Shown here: in pieces, positions 1 to 8,456 of the stretch | How positions within the stretch are numbered: position 1 is the stretch's first letter | How the letters are laid out: the number at the start of each line of letters is the position of its first letter | NCBI RefSeq assembly: GCF_022631375.1 | Contig: NZ_JALBGC010000002.1 | Location: 620,001-684,000, forward strand | Direction: 5' to 3' | Source: Hymenobacter cyanobacteriorum | GTDB lineage: Bacteria; Bacteroidota; Bacteroidia; Cytophagales; Hymenobacteraceae | DNA length: 64,000 nt | The notes under the pieces: model-generated | The model's database searches: none | What the model was told of the DNA's origin: nothing | What the model saw: only the letters and a program-made list of their open reading frames with translations | Made by a program: the position numbers and the translations under genes

Positions 1-630
1 GCTGCTGCAGGCAATTCAGGACCTGAAATGGTGCCCACTGCCATTGCTCCGGCAGCTTTGGCTCCGGCATCACCCGGTATTCCGGCCCCCCAGAATGCAG
101 GGGGAACGCCTACAATTGACCCTGTACCACCTAAGCAATCGGCAAATAATCAATACGATGGAACGGTATCCCGGAGAGCGGATGCTTCGACATTGCCAGC
201 AGGCAGTTTGGGCGAAAAGCGACTGGATAAAGCTGCTGCGCCCGCTGGCCGAGTTGGCAAGCCGGCCCCGTTCAAACCGGCGTCCAAGCTAGTGGCTACG
301 CCCAAACGGTTTGTTGCCATACCAGTAGCTACAGCCACACCAACTGCTATAAGTGAGCCGGAGACTATGCAGTCGCAAGAGCCATTTGAGCCATCGGTTG
401 CTGTGCCTCCAGTGAACGTCGTGGCAAGTGAGGTGGTAGCGAATCCCATGCCGGCAGTGCCACATCCAGCTTCCCAAGCGCCCGTTACTGCAGGTGTTGC
501 ACCCGAAGCAACCAGCAAGGCCCCCGAGAGTGCCATGGCGCAAGCACTGTTTGCCGGAGCTGAAAAGCCTATCCGGCGGATTGTGATTTTCTACCGTGAC
601 GGTTCTTTTGCCGATTATCAGCCCGAATAA
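1..630 (+). CDS. Pro/Ala-rich protein, C-terminal part (5' end outside window)
   Basis: The frame is open from the first base, so the real start lies upstream; the first internal ATG is at 28. The visible 209 residues are low-complexity and rich in Pro, Ala, Thr and Val, as in periplasmic linkers or TonB-like spacers. A short ordered-looking tail (IRRIVIFYRDGSFADYQPE) ends the protein and could be a small C-terminal module. I do not recognise a family. Composition is somewhat less GC-rich than in later genes. The function is unknown. Confidence 0.6.
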   Translation, partial: AAAGNSGPEMVPTAIAPAALAPASPGIPAPQNAGGTPTIDPVPPKQSANNQYDGTVSRRADASTLPAGSLGEKRLDKAAAPAGRVGKPAPFKPASKLVATPKRFVAIPVATATPTAISEPETMQSQEPFEPSVAVPPVNVVASEVVANPMPAVPHPASQAPVTAGVAPEATSKAPESAMAQALFAGAEKPIRRIVIFYRDGSFADYQPE

Positions 631-1640
631 AGAAGTTGAAACTAGATGCCAGCACGTCTTTTCCTGTACTTGATTGGGGAGACACCAATGGCAACTTAGC
701 CAGGTAGCCAGCGCTTTGCGTATGGCCCAGGAGGAACACGTGCGGTTCACACAGCCCAAGGCTTTGGGTAAATTCAATGCCCATCGGGGTTTTAAAAAGC
801 CAAATTGAAAGCCAATTCTTTGGATACTGCAAGTATACATGCTAGCAGTATAATCCAATACCAGGACTGTCTATTAACCAGCTGAGCAGAGGTGCCTTTC
901 TGTTTATATTGCCTTGCGGCCCGACGCGATAACACAATTTGGCAGTTCTCACTTCGCTCACTTGTACCCAAAAAAAGCTTAGCCCGGGATATAGGTGTGA
1001 TACTACGAAATAGATATATCTTGTTGACCATGATGCTAACTTCTATGGTCAATTACATGAAGTGGAAATTAAGGTCGATTTTATTTTTATAAACACCTGT
1101 TTATCAAAGTTAAATTATAGGCTAACGGAAGTATTGGATTGGGTTGAATGGATGCGTTTTTTACCCCTTGTGGAAAGGTTCAAAACCGGTGGCTTGCTGT
1201 TAAATTTAGCGGTTGTAAAGCTAGTTGTTCGTTGGTGTACAGCCTGTGACTGCTAACTGTATTGACAATTACCCGTAACGATTGGATGCTATTGTTGGAA
1301 GATAATCGCAATTGGGCGTGCTAATAGAGTGAGCGGTTTGTCTGGTTGGAAGCCTGTAGGCGCAGCCTTGTTTTGTTGTATTTACGTTGAGGAAGTACTC
1401 GTCGCTGGATGCGACGTGGAATGAGAGAATTGGCAGGTACGCAAGCTAAAGTTGGGAAGGGCGTTGCCTGAAATGATGAGTAGTAAAAGTGTTTAGTTGT
1501 CAAATGTAAATTACCCGTTCAGCCGCTGGTATCATTAATGGAAGCAGGGTTGCTTTTCTATTACGACTAAAGCTCCAATGGCAGATGTGAGGGTCAGAGT
1601 CGTCTTTGTTCGTTTGACAGCCGTGGGCTACCTTCGTGGC
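631..1640. other. About 1 kb without a convincing gene
   Basis: All frames here are short and lack the strong GC third-position bias of neighbouring genes, and the stretch is clearly AT-richer (especially 990-1140). No tRNA, terminator hairpin or repeat was seen. It may be decayed sequence or a long regulatory region. A weak resemblance to an alpha/beta hydrolase elbow on the minus strand near 569-832 was not strong enough to call. Confidence 0.5.
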
Positions 1641-1826
1641 ATGAAACTGACCCGCACGAATCTTTGGTTGGCCGCCGCAACGGCCATGCTCCTGACGGCC
1701 TCCTGTGCCCAGGCCCCCGATGCCGCCGAGGCTGAGAAAGACCCTTCGGCTGATGCCGCTTACAAGCGTGCCCACCGCGCCGAAGGCTACCGCGAAGCCC
1801 AGCGCTCCAACGTGACCCGCAACTAG
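1641..1826 (+). CDS. Small lipoprotein, 61 aa
   Basis: The ATG at 1641 is preferred over the upstream in-frame start at 1578 because it gives a classic lipoprotein signal: a positively charged MKLTR start, a hydrophobic stretch and the lipobox LTASC (Cys at residue about 19). The mature part is a short charged peptide rich in Ala, Glu and Arg without a known domain. It is followed by a strong terminator at 1873, so it is probably a single-gene transcript. Small lipoproteins of this type are common in Bacteroidota and mostly uncharacterised. Confidence 0.6.
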   Translation: MKLTRTNLWLAAATAMLLTASCAQAPDAAEAEKDPSADAAYKRAHRAEGYREAQRSNVTRN

Positions 1827-1872
1827 AGCACCGAACCGGGTCCCGGATTAGAAACCGGGGGTTCCTAAAAAC

Positions 1873-1909
1873 AAAAAGCCCCTGCCAGATTTTTGGCAGG
1901 GGCTTTTTT
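1873..1909. terminator. Bidirectional intrinsic terminator
   Basis: An A-run, the stem AGCCCCTGCCA with its complement TGGCAGGGGCT around a short loop, and a T-run. It lies between the convergent lipoprotein (1641) and the minus-strand gene ending at 1941 and can serve both. Confidence 0.9.
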
Positions 1910-1940
1910 CGTGTTGGGGTTTCAGTACCGGATAGCCATG

Positions 1941-2423
1941 CTACCGAGTAGCTACCAGTACAGGCAGCGGGGTTGCATCAAAGCTGGGCAAGCTGATGCC
2001 GGCCAATAGGTCGCGCTCCAGCAAGTCGGCCCAGGTGCGGAGGTAGAGCACCACGTCATCGCGTTGGTTGTGGCGAAGGCCATTGCGGCGCTCGAAGGGA
2101 ATTTCCCGACGGATGCGGGCGTCGGAGAGACGTTCGAGATGCGTGAGGTCGGTGCGGGTGAAGCCGAGGGCCAGCATCTCGTCGATGGTCTGGTCGATGG
2201 GCAGGCCGCTGGTGGGGCAGTAATCGATAATCTGGCGCTCCCAGTCGCCGTAGCGCTGCATGGCGCGGGCGTGGATTTCGGCTTTGGTAAGTTGGGTGAT
2301 GGTTTGGGCGAGGTGGCCGCAGTTGCAACTGCCCATGTGGCCCCACTGGTAGGGAGCCTGGGTGGCGAGGCGCTGGGCCGTGGCGCGCAGGGCCTGGATA
2401 ACGGGAAGCGTAGGCTGGGCCAT
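1941..2423 (-). CDS. Conserved hypothetical protein, 160 aa
   Basis: Codon use and length suggest a real gene. The protein is soluble, with no signal peptide or membrane segment. An N-terminal motif SCNCGHLAQ (residues about 32-40) has two nearby Cys and a His that could bind metal, but no full zinc-site pattern is visible. The rest is helical and rich in Arg and Leu. I do not recognise a named family. Confidence 0.7.
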   Translation of the reverse strand: MAQPTLPVIQALRATAQRLATQAPYQWGHMGSCNCGHLAQTITQLTKAEIHARAMQRYGDWERQIIDYCPTSGLPIDQTIDEMLALGFTRTDLTHLERLSDARIRREIPFERRNGLRHNQRDDVVLYLRTWADLLERDLLAGISLPSFDATPLPVLVATR

Positions 2424-2503
2424 TTTCAGTTAGGGGTTGGGAAGAATAAGGATGGAGAAAGCGACTGTTGCGGGCGGGCCGGAATAGACACGTATTCAGC
2501 CCT

Positions 2504-2552
2504 AAAAAGCAGCAGGCCCCGGAAAAAGTTTTCCGGGGCCTGCTGCTTTTTC
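2504..2552 (-). terminator. Intrinsic terminator downstream of rhlE
   Basis: A long, nearly perfect stem (AAAAAGCAGCAGGCCCCGG paired with its complement) ends in T-runs on both strands. It lies beyond the 3' end of rhlE, separated from it by the inverted repeat at 2575-2680. Confidence 0.85.
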
Positions 2553-2574
2553 ACTTGCTTTTGCTTTGTCAAAA

Positions 2575-2680
2575 AGAACGTCATGCTGAGCTTGTCGAAG
2601 CATCTCTACCGGGCAACTAATCCGGTCGATTGGATTACCGCTGCGGTAGAGATGCTTCGACAAGCTCAGCATGACGTTCT
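2575..2680. repeat. Inverted-repeat doublet, family A copy 1
   Basis: Two perfect 36-bp arms (2575-2610 and 2645-2680) surround a 34-bp spacer. The core word is ATGCTGAGCTTGTCGAAGC. Each arm also has its own imperfect hairpin (ATGCT...AGCAT), so the element is two facing hairpins, as in bacterial REP/BIME elements. Related copies lie at 8315, 9476 and 19833. Confidence 0.9.
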
Positions 2681-2706
2681 ATTGAGTGCGTTGCATTAAG
2701 CGCTGT

Positions 2707-4227
2707 TTAGAACGAGCCGCGGCGCGAGCCACCGGCATCGCCGCGCCGGCGGCCGCCCTGGTCGCCACCTTCGCGGTTGCCGCCCACGTTCACGCGGGCC
2801 CCGCCGCTGCCGAAGCGACGGGCGGTATCGGACTGGCCGCTGCTGGCAGGCGCGGCCGGACGGCTGCGCTCGCCGCTAGGCCGGCCACCGCCGTTGCTGG
2901 CGCCGCTGGGGCGCTCGCCGCCGCGACCGCCACCCGAGCGACCGCCGCCGCCTTGGCCACCGCCCGAACGACCACCGCCGCCGTTGCCGCCCTCGCGGGG
3001 GCCGGAGCGGGCCGGACGACCAGCCGGGCCCTTGGGCCGGATGATGCGCTCGTTGCCGTGCAGCATCACCGGCTTGATGCGGCCGGATACGAACGGATGC
3101 TCGGCTTCCACGTCAATCTGGCGGCTGATGAGCTTCTGGATGTCCTGCAGGTAGGCGCGCTCCTCGTCTTCCACAAACGAGAAGGCGGTACCGAACGCGC
3201 CGGCCCGACCAGTGCGGCCGATGCGGTGCACGTAGGTTTCGGGCTCGTTAGGGATTTCGTAGTTGATGACGTGGGTCAGCTCGTCCACGTCGATGCCGCG
3301 GGCGGCGATGTCGGTGGCTACCAGCACGCGGGTGCTGCCGGCTTTGAAGTTAGAAAGGGCGCGCTGGCGGTGGTTCTGGCTTTTGTTGCCGTGGATGGCT
3401 TCGGCCGGAATCTGGTTGGCGGCGAGAGCTTTCACAACCTTATCGGCCCCGTGCTTGGTGCGGGTGAAGACGAGCACACGCTTGATGTCCTTATCCTGCA
3501 GGATGTGGCGGAGCAGGGCGGGCTTGTCATTGTTTTCCACCAGGTACACCGACTGCGTTACCGTATCGGCGGTGCTGCTGACGGGCGTGACGGCCACGCG
3601 CACCGGGTTGGGGCGCAGGATGGTGCTGGCGAGCTCCTGAATCTGGCCGGGCATGGTGGCTGAGAAGAACAGGGTCTGGCGCTTGGTGGGCAGCTTGGGC
3701 AGGATGCGCTTGATGTCGTTGATGAAGCCCATGTCGAGCATGCGGTCGGCTTCGTCGAGCACAAACACTTCAATCTGGCGCAGGTCGACGAAGCCCTGGT
3801 TCATAAGGTCGAGCAGGCGGCCGGGGGTGGCGATGAGCACTTCCACGCCGCGCTTGAGGGCCGCAACCTGCGAACCCTGGCTCACGCCGCCGAAAATAAC
3901 GGTGTGGCGAATCTGGCTCAGGTGGCGGCCGTAGGCGCCGAAGCTCTCGTTGATTTGGATGGCCAGCTCGCGCGTGGGGGTGAGCACGAGGCAGCGAATG
4001 GCACCCCGCGGGTGGCTGGCAACCTGGGCCGTGCGGTGCAGCACCTGCAGGATGGGCACGGTGAAGGCGGCCGTTTTGCCGGTGCCGGTCTGGGCTACGC
4101 CGAGCAGGTCTTTGCCGTCGAGCACGTGGGGAATGGCCTGCTCCTGGATGGGAGTAGGGGTGGTGTAGCCTTCTTCTTTGAGGGCTTTGAGGATGGGGTC
4201 AATCAGGTTTAACTCGTCAAACGTCAT
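2707..4227 (-). CDS. rhlE: DEAD-box RNA helicase, RhlE type
   Basis: 506 aa. All DEAD-box motifs are visible in order: the Q motif (TPIQEQAIP), Walker A (AQTGTGKT), [25 protein letters not shown] and HRIGRTGR. The last ~110 residues are a disordered Gly/Arg/Ser-rich tail, typical of RhlE-like helicases acting in ribosome assembly, RNA decay or cold adaptation. It is divergent from the Nudix gene. A TACCTTTG box at 4522 on this strand would give a leader of about 290 nt; long leaders are common for such helicases and may allow autoregulation, but that is inference. Confidence 0.95.
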   Translation of the reverse strand: MTFDELNLIDPILKALKEEGYTTPTPIQEQAIPHVLDGKDLLGVAQTGTGKTAAFTVPILQVLHRTAQVASHPRGAIRCLVLTPTRELAIQINESFGAYGRHLSQIRHTVIFGGVSQGSQVAALKRGVEVLIATPGRLLDLMNQGFVDLRQIEVFVLDEADRMLDMGFINDIKRILPKLPTKRQTLFFSATMPGQIQELASTILRPNPVRVAVTPVSSTADTVTQSVYLVENNDKPALLRHILQDKDIKRVLVFTRTKHGADKVVKALAANQIPAEAIHGNKSQNHRQRALSNFKAGSTRVLVATDIAARGIDVDELTHVINYEIPNEPETYVHRIGRTGRAGAFGTAFSFVEDEERAYLQDIQKLISRQIDVEAEHPFVSGRIKPVMLHGNERIIRPKGPAGRPARSGPREGGNGGGGRSGGGQGGGGRSGGGRGGERPSGASNGGGRPSGERSRPAAPASSGQSDTARRFGSGGARVNVGGNREGGDQGGRRRGDAGGSRRGSF

Positions 4228-4547
4228 GTGGAGGGGTAAGTAGGGCGTACCGGGCAGCGCGAAAGGGCTGCCGCGGTAAAGTGGTGGCAGGCAATTGCCT
4301 GCGAAATGAGTGGTTCAGCCTGCGCCGTAGCATAGGCGGGCATGGCCACGCCGGCAAGGGCCGGGCGTGGGGAGGGTGGGCGGCTCGTCGGAGGCCGACC
4401 GATTCCCGGAATGAAGAGGAATTGGAGTGAGGTGCGCTTACTTCGCGGAGACAGCCGAGGCGCGGGGCTTTGCCCGACGCAGCCGGGCAGCGGGCTGCTC
4501 CGACGGCGGCCCTGGTGACAACAAAGGTACAACACACAAATCCGACG
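4228..4547. other. Intergenic region between rhlE and the Nudix gene
   Basis: 320 bp without a supported gene; overlapping ORFs on both strands have no coding character. It probably holds the rhlE leader and the divergent promoters. Confidence 0.5.
4522..4529 (-). promoter_or_regulatory. Putative -7 box for rhlE
   Basis: TACCTTTG on the minus strand exactly matches the Bacteroidota TAnnTTTG -7 element. No clear -33 TTG sits at ideal spacing, so this is a moderate prediction. Confidence 0.4.
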
Positions 4548-5060
4548 ATGCAGATTATCGAGCGCACCCGGGTCTTCAATGGCCACTACAAAGTCAACCA
4601 GCTAATCGTTCAGGACGGCGAGCACCAGCTCCGGCGCGAGCAGTTTGCGCCGGGCAAGGCCGTGGCCGCCCTCGTGTTCGACACGGCCCGGCAGGTGTAC
4701 GTGCTCACCCGCCAGTTCCGCATCGGCCCGGAAGCGGAACTGCTGGAAATCGCCGCCGGCATGATTGATAAAGACGAAGCGCCCGAAACGGCCGTGCGCC
4801 GCGAGATTCACGAGGAGCTGGGCTACAAAATCGACAAGCTGGAAGAAATCGTGTGCATCTGGCCCTCGCCGGGCACCAGCTCGGAAGAAATCACCGTGTA
4901 TTACGCCGAAGTGAGCCACCGCCCCGGGGCCGGAGGCGGGCTGGCCGAGGAGCACGAGAACATCGAAATGGTGGAGCTAAGCCGGGAAGCGCTAGTAGCC
5001 GAGCCGCTGCGCGATGCGAAGACGATAATTGCCGTGCAGTGGATGCGGCTGCGGAAATAA
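4548..5060 (+). CDS. Nudix hydrolase, ADP-ribose/GDP-mannose pyrophosphatase type
   Basis: The start at 4548 (MQIIERTRVF) removes an Ala/Pro-rich upstream extension and gives 170 aa. The Nudix box is complete: GMIDKDEAPETAVRREIHEE matches GX5EX7REUXEEXGU. The preceding segment (VLTRQFRIGPEAELLEIAAG) is the usual substrate-side strand of the NudF/NudK group, which cleaves nucleoside-diphosphate sugars. The exact substrate cannot be read from sequence. It is a single gene followed by a convergent gene 20 bp away. Confidence 0.88.
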   Translation: MQIIERTRVFNGHYKVNQLIVQDGEHQLRREQFAPGKAVAALVFDTARQVYVLTRQFRIGPEAELLEIAAGMIDKDEAPETAVRREIHEELGYKIDKLEEIVCIWPSPGTSSEEITVYYAEVSHRPGAGGGLAEEHENIEMVELSREALVAEPLRDAKTIIAVQWMRLRK

Positions 5061-5079
5061 TTTCTGGAGTTGTCGCTTC

Positions 5080-6204
5080 TTAACGAAGCGTAGAGACTTG
5101 CCACGGCGTCATCGTCTCAGCATTCAGCAACAAAGCCTCCGCCAGCGGGCTGACGGACAAATCCACAAAGCGCACGCCGTAGCGCGTTTCGGTCGGCGTT
5201 TCGATTTCGCGGCTGCCGAAGCTGATGACGCGGCGCAGGCGTTGGGCGTTGCGCCAGTCGCGCAGGGCCACGGCGTTGCCGAAGGCGAAGGCGTTGGCCG
5301 GGATGCTGTAGCCCAGTATCAGCGGGCCGCTGTCGATGTCGCCTTCGCTGGTTTCGTAGCTGCCGATGCGTTCGCGGTAGAGCCGAACGACGCCGAAATT
5401 GGTGCTGAAATGCTGCTGGTAGCCCCGGTATTGCTCGGCGGCAAGAGCCGGGGCAAAGCGGGAGAGAAAAAAGATACTCCAGCCCAAATGAGAACCCCGC
5501 GGCTCTTCGGCCTCCTGGTGGCGGGTGCGGGGCTTGGAGAGCAGCAGGCCGGTGGCGGGGTCGGTGAGGTACTGTCGGGCATAGGCCGCCCACTGCTGGC
5601 AGAAAATGCGGTAGGGACTACCCGTCAGGTCGCTGTGGAGTTGCAGCGAGGCTAGCGCCACGGTGTTGTCGGGCACCCACACGCCGCCGGAGTACGATTC
5701 GAGGCAATGGTTGGGAGCGGCGGCAAGCCGATGGTGCAGGCTGGCGGAAAGCGAATCGTGCAGGGATTTATAAGGCGAAGCCGGGTCCAGCATGCGGTGG
5801 CAGCCCAGCATCAGGTTGAGATGGCCGAGGTAGAGCACCGACACAACTGAATCAGCAGTCACGACGGCATCTGGGTTACGGAAGGCTTGAGCAATGCTGC
5901 CCGTCAGCATCTTCCGAATGGCCAGAGAGGTGTAGCGGGCTGCTTCGGGTCGAAAGCTGCTATCCATCTGTGCTATGTTGGTGAAGGCGTACGTCGAATA
6001 CGACATGGTAAATAAGGACCATTCGGCGTTGCCCAGCGCGAGTAGTTCCGGCGTTTCGGCTTCGGGCTGGGTGATTATTCGCTCCAGATAGCGTGCTTTT
6101 TTGTGCAGTTCGGCCGAAGATGGGTAATGGTAGGTAGGCCAGCTGAATGCCACAATAAGTACCGCCAGCGTTACGCCCAGAGCAAGGACCAGTTTGCGCT
6201 TCAT
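5080..6204 (-). CDS. Membrane-anchored protein of unknown function, 374 aa
   Basis: An N-terminal signal anchor (KRKLVLALGVTLAVLIVAF) is followed by a long soluble domain rich in helices. Motifs such as YSGGVWVPDN, HLGWSIFFLSRF and GDIDSGPLILGYS recall alpha/alpha-barrel enzymes (linalool dehydratase-like or glycosidase-like folds), but I cannot assign a family with confidence. The active domain would face the periplasm. The downstream neighbour is the convergent Nudix gene. Confidence 0.75.
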   Translation of the reverse strand: MKRKLVLALGVTLAVLIVAFSWPTYHYPSSAELHKKARYLERIITQPEAETPELLALGNAEWSLFTMSYSTYAFTNIAQMDSSFRPEAARYTSLAIRKMLTGSIAQAFRNPDAVVTADSVVSVLYLGHLNLMLGCHRMLDPASPYKSLHDSLSASLHHRLAAAPNHCLESYSGGVWVPDNTVALASLQLHSDLTGSPYRIFCQQWAAYARQYLTDPATGLLLSKPRTRHQEAEEPRGSHLGWSIFFLSRFAPALAAEQYRGYQQHFSTNFGVVRLYRERIGSYETSEGDIDSGPLILGYSIPANAFAFGNAVALRDWRNAQRLRRVISFGSREIETPTETRYGVRFVDLSVSPLAEALLLNAETMTPWQVSTLR

Positions 6205-6229
6205 ATTAATAATACTCCAGCCAAAGGGG

Positions 6230-6271
6230 TAGAAACAAACAGGGCGACACCCGCCTGCGCGAATGTCGCCC
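6230..6271 (-). terminator. Probable terminator of the 6299-6889 gene
   Basis: The stem GGGCGACA/TGTCGCCC (6242-6271) is followed on the minus strand by an interrupted T-rich tract. It is weaker than the other terminators in the window. Confidence 0.5.
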
Positions 6272-6298
6272 CATTGAAGCGAAAAGAAACTATTGCGG

Positions 6299-6889
6299 CT
6301 ACTGAGCCGCCGGAATCTCCAGCGTGTAGTCGAACGTCTGGTAGAGCTTGGCGTCGCGGATGCTCACGTTGAGCTCCTGCGGGGCCATACTCGGGAAAGG
6401 GATGACGGCTTTGGCCTGGTAGAGGTCGCGGCCGAAGAAGCGGCCGGTGCCGGCGGGCGGGGTGTGGGTGAAAACTTCTTTGCCGGTTTTGTCGGTGGCA
6501 GTGATGGTGAGGTTGCCGAGGTCGGCGTTTTTGGGGCCCTGGCGGTGGATGGTGACCACGAGGACGCCCCCGGGGGGCACGGCGCCCACGCGACGCTGGT
6601 AGGTGGTGTCGGCCCAGTCGTGCAGCTTCTTGAGGTGGGTGAGCTCGGCCACCATTTCGGTGTAGGTGCGGTAGCCCACGCGGGTGAAGGAGCCGTCGAC
6701 GTCCTGTTCTTCCTCGGTGTTTTTGGTCACGTTCTTCACGTAGGGCGACTCTTCGTCTTTTTGAGCGAAGGCGTAGCGCTTGCGGCCTTTGGCGGCTTTG
6801 CCGGTGGGCTGGGCCAGGGCGGCGCCGGCGCACAAGCACAGCAGCGCAACGGTGAGAAAATGGCGGGCGAGGCGGGGTAACGAATGCAT
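6299..6889 (-). CDS. Exported protein of unknown function, 196 aa
   Basis: The internal ATG at 6889 is chosen because it opens a clear signal peptide (MHSLPRLARHF, a hydrophobic core, AxA cleavage near ALAQP); the longer reading starts at 7063 with an unlikely leader. The mature protein has a basic linker (KAAKGRKRYAFAQKDEE) and a beta-rich second half resembling an Ig-like or C2-like fold (VLVVTIHRQGPKNADLG). It has no recognised family and is likely periplasmic. Confidence 0.7.
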   Translation of the reverse strand: MHSLPRLARHFLTVALLCLCAGAALAQPTGKAAKGRKRYAFAQKDEESPYVKNVTKNTEEEQDVDGSFTRVGYRTYTEMVAELTHLKKLHDWADTTYQRRVGAVPPGGVLVVTIHRQGPKNADLGNLTITATDKTGKEVFTHTPPAGTGRFFGRDLYQAKAVIPFPSMAPQELNVSIRDAKLYQTFDYTLEIPAAQ

Positions 6890-7118
6890 CAGTAGGAATG
6901 AAATAAGGGGATGTAGAATGAAGCGGACGACCAACGAAAAATCGGGCCAACAAAGTAACGAAATGCCCGGCGAACTCCGGCTGGTCGTCGCCTGGCGAAA
7001 TTGCACTGGGCGCGCCGTAATCGGCGTGACGAAAGCATAATCCGGGCGTAATAAAGGCTTCATCGTGGGCGGCGACCTTTGAAACAGGATTTTTCACCGG
7101 TTTTCATTGCTTCATCCT

Positions 7119-7352
7119 ATGTATTTCCCGGCTTTGCTTTCGGGGCTGCGCCGCCTGGGGCGCTGGTTCCTCTACGAGTTATTTCAGCTGGCCCTATGGG
7201 TGGCCTTTCTGCTGCACACGCTCGGCAGCCTGCGCTCGGCCTTCGGGGGCGGGGGTGAGCTGGGCGAGCGGCGGTCGGGCCCGGCCGTTCGGCCGCGCCG
7301 CAGCCCGGGGCCAGCGCGGGGTGGCCGGTTCAACCCAGCGGCAGCCGCATGA
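7119..7352 (+). CDS. Possible small membrane protein overlapping the next gene
   Basis: From the ATG at 7119 the frame has the codon bias of real genes here (CTG, CGC, GCC-rich). It encodes one hydrophobic helix (LYELFQLALWVAFLLHTLG) and a basic Gly/Arg/Pro tail. Its TGA overlaps the ATG of the phosphoesterase (ATGA at 7349), a translational coupling arrangement. The tail is low-complexity, and a non-coding GC-rich leader remains possible. Confidence 0.4.
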   Translation: MYFPALLSGLRRLGRWFLYELFQLALWVAFLLHTLGSLRSAFGGGGELGERRSGPAVRPRRSPGPARGGRFNPAAAA

Positions 7353-8284
7353 ACGTAGGACTTGCAAACGTATCGGACTCGCTGAACAGCCAAACCCCGG
7401 GAACAACTGGCCAGCCCAAGGCCCGCCGCAAGCGCCGGGTGCAGGTGGCGGTTATCTCCGACGTGCACCTGGGCACTTACGGCTGCCACGCCACCGAGCT
7501 GCTGCGCTACCTCAAGAGCATCCGGCCGCAGGTGCTGGTGCTCAATGGCGACATCGTCGACATCTGGCAGTTCAGCAAAAACTACTGGCCGCCGGCCCAC
7601 ATGCGGGTGGTGCGCTACCTGGCCGGCCTGGCCGCCAAGGGCGTGAAAATCCACTACCTCACCGGCAACCACGACGAGCTGCTGCGCAAGTTCGCTGGAT
7701 TGAAGCTGGGCCACTTCCGCCTCGACAATAAGCTGGTACTCGACCTGCCCCACGGCCGCACCTGGCTGTTCCACGGCGACGTGTTCGACGTGACCATGCA
7801 GCACTCGCGCTGGCTGGCCCGGCTCGGCGGCCACGGCTACGATTTGCTGATTCTCATCAATCGCTTCGTAAACTATGCGCTGGCGAAACTGGGCCGCCCC
7901 CGCGTGGCGCTGAGTAAGCTGGTGAAAGAGCGGGTGAAATCGGCGGTGTCGGCGGTGAGCAACTTCGAGGAAACGGCCGCCGCCATTGCCGCCGATGAGG
8001 GCTACCGCTACGTGGCCTGCGGGCACATTCACCAGCCCGAAATCAAGCCGCTGACGACTGAAAAAGGGGAGGTAATTTACCTGAATTCCGGCGACTGGGT
8101 GGAGAACCTCACCGCGCTGGAATACACCGCCGAGGCCGGCTGGCAGCTGTATTACTACAACGACGACCCCGCCATGCAACACCCGGCCGAACCCGAAGCT
8201 ACCGATGCTGCCGAGATGCTGGCCGATGCCAACCCGGCGGTGCTGCTGGAAGGATTGTTGGCCGAGTTCAAACTGAAGGCGTAA
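7349..8284 (+). CDS. UDP-2,3-diacylglucosamine diphosphatase-like metallophosphoesterase
   Basis: 311 aa. All calcineurin-type metal motifs are present: SDVHLGT, NGDIVDIW, GNHDE, HGDVFD and CGHIHQPE. The arrangement matches LpxH-like phosphoesterases, which cleave UDP-diacylglucosamine in lipid A synthesis; in Bacteroidota such genes often pair with a glycosyltransferase, as here (8457). The first ~25 residues are a variable basic leader. It could act on another glycolipid intermediate. It probably shares a transcript with the glycosyltransferase, though a family A inverted repeat lies between them. Confidence 0.88.
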   Translation: MNVGLANVSDSLNSQTPGTTGQPKARRKRRVQVAVISDVHLGTYGCHATELLRYLKSIRPQVLVLNGDIVDIWQFSKNYWPPAHMRVVRYLAGLAAKGVKIHYLTGNHDELLRKFAGLKLGHFRLDNKLVLDLPHGRTWLFHGDVFDVTMQHSRWLARLGGHGYDLLILINRFVNYALAKLGRPRVALSKLVKERVKSAVSAVSNFEETAAAIAADEGYRYVACGHIHQPEIKPLTTEKGEVIYLNSGDWVENLTALEYTAEAGWQLYYYNDDPAMQHPAEPEATDAAEMLADANPAVLLEGLLAEFKLKA

Positions 8285-8314
8285 GCGTTTGAGTCATCGA
8301 ATCGATAGAAAGTA

Positions 8315-8416
8315 AGAACGTCATGCAGAGCGCAGCGAAGCATCTCGCGTGGAATGGTAATCAATTGGATTAGTGACTGCGAGCGAGATGCTTCGCTGCG
8401 CTCTGCATGACGTTCT
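8315..8416. repeat. Inverted-repeat doublet, family A copy 2
   Basis: Perfect 34-bp arms (8315-8348 and 8383-8416) around a 34-bp spacer. The core has GCAGAGCGCAGCGAAGCATC instead of the CTTGTCGAAG variant of copy 1. It sits in the gap between the phosphoesterase and glycosyltransferase genes. Confidence 0.9.
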
Positions 8417-8456
8417 ACTATGCTCCAAATGGCGTTTCAATAGAAAAATCTATCAC

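Noticed and set aside
569..832. Minus-strand frame with a VFLLGHTQSAGYLAKL segment resembling an alpha/beta hydrolase elbow
   Set aside because: The nucleophile is not in a G-x-S-x-G context, no other motif follows and codon bias is absent; a chance match cannot be excluded.
2064..3663. Long plus-strand ORFs over the DEAD-box helicase and its neighbour
   Set aside because: Antisense shadows of GC-rich minus-strand genes; low-complexity Ala/Gly/Arg translations without domains.
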